Source: Pseudomonadota bacterium (GTDB lineage Bacteria > Pseudomonadota > Alphaproteobacteria > JAKJEU01). Taken from it: a stretch of DNA of 10,662 nt. Under the pieces are notes generated by a model. That model was not told where the DNA came from, did not search any database, and saw only the letters and a list, made by a program, of their open reading frames with translations. The stretch spans positions 1-10,662 of the forward strand of contig JAKJEU010000032.1 in the NCBI GenBank assembly GCA_022705265.1, read 5' to 3'. Numbering within the stretch: position 1 is the stretch's first letter; each line of letters opens with the position of its first letter. The translations under genes were made by a program, and so were the position numbers. Of this stretch, positions 6,171 through 10,662 are shown one piece after another.

Positions 6171-6307
6171 TGCATCCTTATTATTTTAAGCTTGATTTAG
6201 AAAAAAGAATGGCTAATGAACGAAGAAATCGTCAAAGAGAAAACAGAAAAAAAGCTTTGAGAAGAAGAAGAAATAGATTTTTAGGAAAACGCAATGGAAA
6301 AGTATAA
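6170..6307 (+). CDS. Small Arg/Lys-rich basic protein (45 aa)
   Basis: The ATG overlaps the ssb stop codon (TGATG), a classic coupled start, and the frame runs 45 codons to a TAA at 6305-6307, overlapping the next gene by 14 bases. The product starts MHPYYFKLDLEKRMANERR and carries an extremely basic tail that includes KKALRRRRNRFLGKR. It has no hydrophobic segment. Such proteins often bind nucleic acid, for example to compact a genome in a capsid, but no family is recognised. Without a gene here the gap between ssb and the next gene would be the only one of its size in the operon, which supports it being real. Confidence 0.65.
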   Translation: MHPYYFKLDLEKRMANERRNRQRENRKKALRRRRNRFLGKRNGKV

Positions 6308-6551
6308 TATTAAATATGGTCAAATTCCTATGTCAGTTAATGCCGATGTATTTGTAAAGCAACAAGATATTTGTATTGCTGCTTCATCGTCTGGAATTAA
6401 AAAAGAAATTAGCATGGATTATGATACCGCCACAAAGCTCATTAATAGGCTTTGTGAAGCACATAATTACATATCAAATACATATCATCAACCAATGTAT
6501 GAAGCAATGGTTGAGACTCAAAAAAAGGGGGTTGCTAATGAAAACAGATAA
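6294..6551 (+). CDS. Hypothetical protein (85 aa) upstream of rep
   Basis: The product is not recognised. It is soluble-looking, with a predicted helical second half (YDTATKLINRLCEAHNYIS). It overlaps the 45-aa gene by 14 bases upstream and rep by 14 bases downstream, so it sits in an unbroken chain of coupled genes. TAGGAAAACGC before the ATG contains only a modest ribosome binding site (TAGGAAA). Position suggests a replication accessory role; this is inference. Confidence 0.65.
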   Translation: MEKYNIKYGQIPMSVNADVFVKQQDICIAASSSGIKKEISMDYDTATKLINRLCEAHNYISNTYHQPMYEAMVETQKKGVANENR

Positions 6552-7806
6552 CCTTGTCAACCTCAACGATTATATGCCTTTGAGTGATGCGGGGGCATCA
6601 TCTAACAGCCCCTCCATAATATACAAAGAACCAATCATAAAAACAAAAACAATAGAAGATATTTCAGAAAGTGAAGTTCCAGAAAATTATGCACAAAAAC
6701 TTTGGCAAGGATATGATAGTATTCAAGAATGTTATAATAATTCATTTCATGACAATATCAGAAAAGAACTTGAACAATTAAAAGAACAAGCTAAAAATCT
6801 TGATGAACGAGGAAACGGTGCAATAAGTTTTAATTTTGGCGGGTTTGAAATGCAAATGCAAGCAACCGCTCCAAAAGGTTCAAAATATCAAGTCAAAGAT
6901 GATGATATGATATTCTTAATTGCTGATACTTCAAAGTCTTGGGCGGTTTCAATTCGTTATTTGTCAGCTGGATTAGCCGAACACGGTTTTAAAGCTTTGC
7001 AACGAAAAGCACAAATAATATTAAAAAATGTCGGACATTTTAACGGTGATGATTATGTAAGGCTTTCAAGAGTTGATGTTTGTGTTGATTTTAAAAGCAA
7101 ACCAATATCAAGACAATTAAAACCAAGTTTGCTTGATGGCTTGATTGCTCCAAAACAAAGCAAAGCAAGAATTTTTGATAAGCTTGATGTTTTTGTAAGG
7201 AAAGGAACGATTGAAACCTTAACACTTGGAACAAAAGGCAATCTTGAAATATCCGTATATGACAAATCAAAAGAAATCACGGAATCCAGTGGTAAAACAT
7301 GGTTTTATAAGTTATGGAATTTAGAGCCAAAGGAAGCCAAAAAAGATGTATATCGTGTTGAGGTCCGTTTTTGGCGAAACTATTTAAGAAACCGCAACAT
7401 TAAGACTTTTGAGGAGTTTGTAGCATATCAAAAAGAATTGATTAACGGTGCAATGTATAATTATCGTTTAACCGTTGTAAATCCTAACGATACAAACCGT
7501 TCAAGATGGTCTTATCACCCTATATGGGTTATTGCACGAAGAGAATTATGTAATAATTGCGAAGAGGTTTTAACCGTTGGCCGAGTTGTTGAAGGACGAA
7601 GCGACATTCTAGCAAGACAACAAACAAAACAAGGGGCTGGATTAATAAGGAATATTAACATTCTTTATAATAACGGAACTTATAAAGAGTCCTTTACTCC
7701 TGTAATTTTTGGCATGCTTCTTAGAGCTATGGAAGAAGACGACAACCACGATAGAAAAGTTAGATTAGCCAAAGAACGATATAAATATGTTGATGAGGCC
7801 AGATAA
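6538..7806 (+). CDS. Rolling-circle replication initiator, Rep_trans family
   Basis: The 422-residue product resembles the replication initiation factors of small plasmids and phages (Rep_trans, PF02486), which nick one strand at the double-strand origin and stay bound to the 5' end. Visible family features: RVDVCVDF (178-185; the R-x-D-x-x-x-D-F signature), the beta-hairpin segment TLTLGTKGNLEISVYDKSKE (227-246) with the conserved YDK, and RVEVRFWRNYLRNR (273-286). Residues 1-100 are a variable, partly coiled-coil N-terminus. I cannot assign the catalytic tyrosine with confidence. The frame is open upstream to 6376, but the ATG at 6538 is preferred: it follows a purine-rich AAGGGGG, and the upstream extension would overlap the preceding gene almost completely. 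It overlaps the next gene by one base (TAATG). Confidence 0.85.
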   Translation: MKTDNLVNLNDYMPLSDAGASSNSPSIIYKEPIIKTKTIEDISESEVPENYAQKLWQGYDSIQECYNNSFHDNIRKELEQLKEQAKNLDERGNGAISFNFGGFEMQMQATAPKGSKYQVKDDDMIFLIADTSKSWAVSIRYLSAGLAEHGFKALQRKAQIILKNVGHFNGDDYVRLSRVDVCVDFKSKPISRQLKPSLLDGLIAPKQSKARIFDKLDVFVRKGTIETLTLGTKGNLEISVYDKSKEITESSGKTWFYKLWNLEPKEAKKDVYRVEVRFWRNYLRNRNIKTFEEFVAYQKELINGAMYNYRLTVVNPNDTNRSRWSYHPIWVIARRELCNNCEEVLTVGRVVEGRSDILARQQTKQGAGLIRNINILYNNGTYKESFTPVIFGMLLRAMEEDDNHDRKVRLAKERYKYVDEAR

Positions 7807-8162
7807 TGGGGAAAAAAAGCGATTGTTTAAGTTTGGGTAAAGTTGTTTGCAAAGTTTGTAGCCGTGAAACAGATTTAAAAGTAAATATTAATGGATTAGT
7901 TTTTGTATATTGCAGGAATAAGCTTGGGGTTCGTGATGAAGGAACCGCTATAATTTGTGCACATAAAGAACAATATGGAATTGAACCGTCAAAAATAGCT
8001 TTTGAAATGTATAAAGAAGGCAAAAGCACAGAAGAAATCTATGAATTTTTAAAAAACTATAAATATGAAGAGGAGCAAAAAATTGAACCAAGACGAAAAC
8101 AAATTAGCACAGGAAATACAAGAAATTCAAACGAATTTGAACCAATCTTTTTTGATTGGTGA
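7806..8162 (+). CDS. Hypothetical Cys-rich protein, possible zinc-binding N-terminus
   Basis: The 118-residue product is not recognised. Its N-terminal half carries CKVC (15-18), a cysteine at 36 and CAH (51-53), which could coordinate zinc as a small ribbon. The second half is a helical, charged segment (EMYKEGKSTEEIYEFLKNYK). The ATG uses the last A of the rep stop codon, so translation is coupled to rep. The 3' end overlaps the next gene by about 80 bases. A DNA-binding or regulatory role is plausible but not shown. Confidence 0.65.
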   Translation: MGKKSDCLSLGKVVCKVCSRETDLKVNINGLVFVYCRNKLGVRDEGTAIICAHKEQYGIEPSKIAFEMYKEGKSTEEIYEFLKNYKYEEEQKIEPRRKQISTGNTRNSNEFEPIFFDW

Positions 8163-8703
8163 TGATCATGATGATATAGTTGATTATTCATATATAGATA
8201 ATTCAATTAATGAAATTGAAGAAACTATGAAGCAGGAGCAAAGAAAAGCCGAAGCAAAAAAATTTAAAGAAGAACAAAAAATTGAAATAATTGAAAAAGA
8301 AAAGCTTATGCCAAAAGAAACTTTTTGCCAAATGATGGCTTTTGGTGAAAGTAGGTTGCAGGTTCTAACTGGATTAAATTCTTTAAAATTTGATGAAGAA
8401 CAAACAAAACAAGCAATTGAAGCTTATGGTTCAATGTACGAGCTTATGGCAAATTGTGAACAATTAAAATTTTTACTTAATCCAGCTTCTGAAAAAATGG
8501 TAAATCTTGCAACCGTTGGGTTATTTTTTATTCCTTTGGGTTTTGCAATCGGAAGAGAAATTAAACAAAAAAAGATGGAAGCACAGAGAAAACCTATCAA
8601 TCAAGGGTTACCAAGTCCAAAACAACAATCAAAACCAACTGATTATTTTGAACAAATGAGAATGGAAGACGAACGAGCAAGAAAAGAGGCTGAGGCAAGA
8701 TGA
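8083..8703 (+). CDS. Single-pass membrane protein of the viral operon
   Basis: The 206-residue product has a Gln/Glu/Lys-rich coiled-coil-like N-terminal half, one hydrophobic segment (MVNLATVGLFFIPLGFAIG, 139-157), and a charged, Pro/Gln-rich tail ending in DERARKEAEAR. No family is recognised. An ATG at 8065 exists in frame but has no ribosome binding site; the TTG at 8083 is preferred because AGGAG (8071-8075) lies 7 bases before it. The stop codon overlaps the ATPase start (ATGA). DJR viruses have several single-TM proteins in their internal membrane, and one next to the packaging ATPase would fit a vertex or membrane anchor; this is inferred from position. Confidence 0.65.
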   Translation: MNQDENKLAQEIQEIQTNLNQSFLIGDDHDDIVDYSYIDNSINEIEETMKQEQRKAEAKKFKEEQKIEIIEKEKLMPKETFCQMMAFGESRLQVLTGLNSLKFDEEQTKQAIEAYGSMYELMANCEQLKFLLNPASEKMVNLATVGLFFIPLGFAIGREIKQKKMEAQRKPINQGLPSPKQQSKPTDYFEQMRMEDERARKEAEAR

Positions 8704-9341
8704 TAAAAGGAGCGACTACAAGAATAGGGATATATGGGACAAGTGGTTGTGGTAAATCAACTTTGGCAAAACAATTGATTAAATCAATTGAAAGAATTAT
8801 AGTATTTGACCCTATGGCAGAATATGAAGCACAGGGATTTACTGTTGTTAAGTCAGTTGTTGATTTATTAAAACATTCAAAATCAAAAAAGTTTAAATTA
8901 GCATATCAAATGAATGTAGATGCTAAACATTCTGATGAACTTGCAAAAGTAGCACAAGCAGTTTTTTTAGTTCAAAAACCATATGCCGAAGGTAAAAATT
9001 TTCCTCAGATGACTTTTTTGATTGAAGAAATGGCTTTGAGTATTCCAAATGTTCAAAATGCAAAAAGTTTATCTTATATGACAAATATGGCAAATATGGG
9101 AAGACATTTTGGAATTAATTTGATTGGGATTGCACAAAGGCCAGCTAATGTTAATACAACTGTAAGAGCTTGTTTTACCGAAAATTATTTCTTTATGATG
9201 AACTTAATGAATGATATTCAAGCGGTATCGGAATTTATAGGCAAAACCAATGCAAATAAGATATTACAACTTAATCGACATGAAGCAATCCATTATATGG
9301 AAGGTAAAACAATAGAAAAGCATAAAAATATATTAGATTGA
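8700..9341 (+). CDS. FtsK/HerA-superfamily ATPase, probable genome-packaging ATPase
   Basis: The 213-residue P-loop NTPase has Walker A GTSGCGKST (13-21), Walker B MTFLIEE (104-110) with the catalytic glutamate, and GRHFGINLIGIAQRPANV (134-151), the region with the sensor glutamine and arginine typical of HerA/FtsK and A32-like packaging ATPases. It has no transmembrane segment, unlike the Zot/pI proteins of filamentous phages, and its length matches the compact packaging ATPases of PM2-like and PRD1-like viruses. Such an enzyme would drive DNA into a preformed capsid at a membrane vertex. The start overlaps the previous stop by 4 bases. The superfamily is firm; the packaging role rests on the capsid-like gene downstream. 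Confidence 0.85.
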   Translation: MIKGATTRIGIYGTSGCGKSTLAKQLIKSIERIIVFDPMAEYEAQGFTVVKSVVDLLKHSKSKKFKLAYQMNVDAKHSDELAKVAQAVFLVQKPYAEGKNFPQMTFLIEEMALSIPNVQNAKSLSYMTNMANMGRHFGINLIGIAQRPANVNTTVRACFTENYFFMMNLMNDIQAVSEFIGKTNANKILQLNRHEAIHYMEGKTIEKHKNILD

Positions 9342-9343
9342 TT

Positions 9344-9389
9344 TATTTTGTAATATATGTAATAATTGTATTACAATAATTACAAAATA
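9344..9389. promoter_or_regulatory. 46-bp nested palindrome: operator of the toxin-antitoxin cassette
   Basis: An outer 11-bp inverted repeat (TATTTTGTAAT with ATTACAAAATA) encloses an inner 7-bp one (TGTAATA with TATTACA) around ATTG, separated by ATA on each side. This yields four copies of the half-site TGTAAT in alternating orientation, as expected for two RHH antitoxin dimers bound side by side. A candidate promoter lies inside: TTGTAA (9348-9353), 18 bases, TACAAT (9372-9377, 5/6 match). Autorepression by the antitoxin or the complex is predicted. Confidence 0.7.
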
Positions 9390-9400
9390 AGGAGGATAAT

Positions 9401-9697
9401 ATGGCAGTATCAGTAAGATTGGGAGAAAAGATTGAAACTTTGCTTGATAATTTATCAAAAAAAACAGGAAGAACAAAATCTTTTTATATAAAAACAATAA
9501 TTGAAAAAAATATCGAAATGTTGGAAGATATCGAAGATTTGCATGATTATGAAAAAGCTATGAAAAATTATAAAAAAGAAGATTATAGACCTATGGAGGA
9601 ATATTTAAAAGAAAATGGCATGGAAGATATTATTACAAAAAACAGCGGAAAAACAGTTAAAAAAGCTTCCAAAAGAAATCCAAAAGAAAATAGTTAG
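9401..9697 (+). CDS. relB: Ribbon-helix-helix antitoxin, RelB type
   Basis: The 98-residue product starts with an RHH DNA-binding fold (MAVSVRLGEKIETLLDNLSK, then KTGRTKSFYIKTIIEKNIE). The acidic helical middle (EDIEDLHDYEKAMKNY) is typical of the toxin-neutralising part. It neutralises the downstream RelE-type toxin and, as a complex, represses the cassette. AGGAGG (complete as AAGGAGG, 9389-9395) gives a very strong start at 9401. The family usually ends near the toxin start; here the frame continues about 28 codons beyond it with a basic tail (KTVKKASKRNPKENS), giving an 83-base out-of-frame overlap with the toxin gene. This is the first gene in the element with its own promoter and operator, so it may be a later insertion. 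Confidence 0.85.
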   Translation: MAVSVRLGEKIETLLDNLSKKTGRTKSFYIKTIIEKNIEMLEDIEDLHDYEKAMKNYKKEDYRPMEEYLKENGMEDIITKNSGKTVKKASKRNPKENS

Positions 9698-9878
9698 TCA
9701 TTTATATAATGAAGTAATTTTTTCACCAAGAGAATATGGAAAATCCTTAGTAGGTGATAAATATGGTAGAGCTTGGAGATATCGTGTTGGAGATTATCGT
9801 ATTATTTGCAATATAAATGATAAAGAAATAATAATTGAAATTATAAAAATAGGACATAGAAAAGATATTTACAAATAA
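9615..9878 (+). CDS. relE: RelE/ParE-superfamily toxin, probable ribosome-dependent mRNA interferase
   Basis: The 87-residue product carries the family landmarks: MAWKILLQKTAEKQLKKLPK (1-20), SPREYGKSL, WRYRVGDYRIICNI, and the ending IGHRKDIYK with the conserved basic and tyrosine residues. RelE toxins cleave mRNA in the ribosomal A site; ParE relatives poison gyrase, and sequence reading favours RelE. The ATG at 9615 is inside the antitoxin gene in another frame. No separate good ribosome binding site is obvious (ATGGCATGG context), so expression probably depends on antitoxin translation, keeping toxin below antitoxin. A role in keeping the element in the lineage is likely but inferred. Confidence 0.9.
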   Translation: MAWKILLQKTAEKQLKKLPKEIQKKIVSHLYNEVIFSPREYGKSLVGDKYGRAWRYRVGDYRIICNINDKEIIIEIIKIGHRKDIYK

Positions 9879-10049
9879 ATTTAAAAATTAAGTAACAGGG
9901 AAACTCTGTTGTTTAAAGGTTGTTCATATAGGATAAGTTCCTATATGGCTAGTATCTAGAAAGCAATTAAAAAAGATGAAACAATTAAACCATTCGAACA
10001 AAGGTTCGGGTGGTTTTTTTATTTTAATTTTTAAGGAGTACAAAATTTT
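9879..10049 (+). other. Hairpin-rich intergenic segment between toxin and capsid genes
   Basis: No gene is seen here. Three local structures precede the terminator: a 7-bp hairpin AACAGGG-AAA-CTCTGTT (9894-9910, one G-T pair); a perfect 9-bp hairpin CATATAGGA-TAAGT-TCCTATATG (9925-9947); and CTAG-TAT-CTAG (9949-9959). It could be the structured 3' end of the toxin-antitoxin mRNA, a small RNA ended by the terminator, or an attenuator leader for the capsid genes. I found no match to a known riboswitch. Confidence 0.5.
9987..10020 (+). terminator. Strong intrinsic terminator upstream of the capsid genes
   Basis: A 13-bp stem, including two G-T pairs, pairs AAACCATTCGAAC (9987-9999) with GTTCGGGTGGTTT (10004-10016) around the tetraloop AAAG. 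A run of seven Ts (10014-10020) follows. Only 29 bases separate the T-run from the next start codon, leaving no room for a separate full promoter, so the terminator may be conditional. Confidence 0.8.
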
Positions 10050-10175
10050 ATGAATAAATATGTGAACTTAGTAACAATTGCTTCGGTTATTGTTGGAGTT
10101 ATTGGGGTTGGGTTGTTGTTTAAACTTGGCGATGATTTGCCAGTTATTAGTGATGCAAAAAAAGGTTTTAATTAA
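10050..10175 (+). CDS. Small single-TM protein (41 aa), probable virion membrane protein
   Basis: An ATG at 10050 preceded by AAGGAG (10033-10038) opens a 41-codon frame. The product starts MNKYVNLVTIASVIVGVIGV, a single strong transmembrane segment (about residues 7-24), and has a short polar tail (KLGDDLPVISDAKKGFN). It is too short for common gene-finding cut-offs, but the ribosome binding site, the membrane profile and the 14-base gap to the capsid-like gene support it. Membrane-containing DJR phages such as PM2 encode tiny single-TM proteins next to the capsid gene; a role as a virion membrane protein is inferred from this. A holin-like role cannot be excluded. Confidence 0.7.
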   Translation: MNKYVNLVTIASVIVGVIGVGLLFKLGDDLPVISDAKKGFN

Positions 10176-10189
10176 TAGAGGATAAAGAT

Positions 10190-10662
10190 ATGCCAGTAAG
10201 AAAACTTGTAAAATTGCCATCATTAAGCACCGTTGCAGCAGGTTCGATTGCAACTTGTAAAGTTCCAACAGGAAACAAAAGTTATCGTACATTTATGTTA
10301 AAAGCTTGGAACAATGGAACATTGATGACAAAAGAGCAAATGAAAACTTTGCTTAAAAGAATTGCTATAAAAATCAACGGGGTTGTAAGGTTTGATATGC
10401 TTGCAACTGATGCGATTGATTTGTTAATGACTTATAAAGACCGTGCATTTAAAGATGGTAAATTGTTAATGCCATTTTCTGATGATTATGCAAGATTTGC
10501 ACAACAAGAAGATGCTTTAAGTTTAAATACTTTGGACATTCAAACACTTGATTTTGAGGTTGAAATTGCTGACGAAGCAGTTAATCCAAAGCTTGAATTA
10601 TCAGCTTTTGAAGATTTGCCATATGAAATCAATGGTTCTATGGTTCAATATAAACTTGGTGC
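10190..10662 (+). CDS. Putative major capsid protein, PM2 P2-like double jelly-roll (partial, 3' end outside window)
   Basis: The frame is open from the ATG at 10190 to the window end: 157 residues without a stop. GAGG (10178-10181) lies 8 bases before the start. The N-terminus reads MPVRKLVKLPSLSTVAAG, then ATCKVPTGNKSYRTFMLKA, LLKRIAIKINGVVRFDML and later LDIQTLDFEVEIADEAVNP. This pattern (LPS...VAAGS, VPTG.xYR, I.IKINGVV, then alternating strands) is what I associate with the N-terminal jelly roll of PM2-like coat proteins (Viral coat protein P2 N-terminal domain). Such proteins form trimers that build an icosahedral shell over a membrane. Position after a membrane protein and a packaging-type ATPase agrees. 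The call is from pattern memory, not a search, and the second jelly roll is off the window. Confidence 0.7.
   Translation, partial: MPVRKLVKLPSLSTVAAGSIATCKVPTGNKSYRTFMLKAWNNGTLMTKEQMKTLLKRIAIKINGVVRFDMLATDAIDLLMTYKDRAFKDGKLLMPFSDDYARFAQQEDALSLNTLDIQTLDFEVEIADEAVNPKLELSAFEDLPYEINGSMVQYKLG

Larger units (their letters stand above)
4767..10662. mobile_element. Left part of a putative double-jelly-roll (DJR) provirus, tailless-phage type
   Basis: From 4767 onward the genes change from housekeeping to a viral set: a membrane-anchored repressor, SSB, Rep_trans initiator, single-TM protein, compact FtsK/HerA ATPase, toxin-antitoxin pair, tiny membrane protein and a P2-like capsid protein. The genes are short, mostly overlapping and rightward from a single early control region. 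No terminase, portal, tail or integrase gene is visible. PM2 (Corticoviridae) and FLiP-type viruses carry a similar toolkit: rolling-circle Rep, A32-like ATPase in PM2, and a DJR capsid. The left boundary is placed near the repressor 3' end because the chromosomal gene epmA and its terminator are intact to the left. The right end is outside the window. An integrated plasmid-like relative remains an alternative if the capsid call fails. Confidence 0.7.

Noticed and set aside
6376..6537. Upstream extension of the rep frame
   Set aside because: It would overlap the 85-aa gene almost entirely and no ribosome binding site supports the upstream ATG. The start at 6538 fits the coupled-gene pattern.
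8700..9341. ATPase as Zot/pI protein of a filamentous phage
   Set aside because: Zot-type proteins have a transmembrane segment and a periplasmic domain after the ATPase; this 213-aa protein ends after the NTPase core. Also no filamentous-type coat gene with a leader peptide and no pIII-like gene was seen.
9920..9965. Purine-riboswitch-like elements (CATATA...ATATGG)
   Set aside because: The 9-bp stem with a 5-base loop does not match the P2 stem-loop of purine riboswitches, and the conserved core and P3 loop are missing. The resemblance is only to a short AT-rich string.

Overview
The window is the junction between an AT-rich bacterial chromosome and the left part of an integrated virus-like element. 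The host looks proteobacterial, most likely an alphaproteobacterium of the AT-rich, gut- or host-associated kind. This is inferred from an rsfS-rlmH pair, an EF-P gene paired with its lysylation enzyme EpmA, and low G+C. No rRNA or taxonomic marker is present, so the assignment is tentative.

Chromosomal part (1-about 4750). The 3' end of rsfS overlaps rlmH on the + strand; both act on the large ribosomal subunit. Three genes face them on the - strand and look co-transcribed: efp (elongation factor P), an inositol-monophosphatase-family enzyme with a long Arg/Asp/Ser repeat extension, and an exported protein with a Lys/Glu-rich linker and an OmpA-like C-terminal domain. The stop codon of the last one abuts the stop codon of rlmH. 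Divergent from efp lies epmA, whose product should modify EF-P at Lys33. epmA ends at a strong intrinsic terminator (4708-4749).

Element (about 4767-10662, running off the right edge). It starts with a leftward Xre-like repressor gene that has a C-terminal membrane segment. A compact divergent promoter/operator follows (5202-5271), in which both arms of a 20-bp palindrome carry TTGACA. Next is a 255-base non-coding stretch, clearly richer in G+C and in hairpins than its surroundings. A tightly packed rightward operon comes after it, with overlapping or nearly overlapping genes: a 74-aa unknown, a single-stranded DNA-binding protein with a canonical acidic tail, a 45-aa Arg-rich protein, an 85-aa unknown, a Rep_trans-type rolling-circle initiator, a Cys-rich 118-aa protein, a 206-aa single-pass membrane protein, and a 213-aa FtsK/HerA-type ATPase. 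A RelB/RelE-type toxin-antitoxin cassette under a 46-bp nested palindrome interrupts the layout. A hairpin-rich segment ending in an intrinsic terminator follows. The last two genes are a 41-aa membrane protein and a truncated ORF that looks like the N-terminal part of a PM2 P2-like double-jelly-roll (DJR) major capsid protein.

Reading of the whole: repressor, Rep, SSB, genome-packaging-type ATPase, small membrane protein and a P2-like capsid protein together suggest a provirus of a tailless, membrane-containing DJR virus (corticovirus- or FLiP-like), not a tailed phage or a simple plasmid. No integrase is visible. A weak dif-like sequence at 4775-4802 hints at Xer-mediated integration, but the right end is outside the window, so this is untested. 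All family calls come from reading the sequence; no database search was possible.
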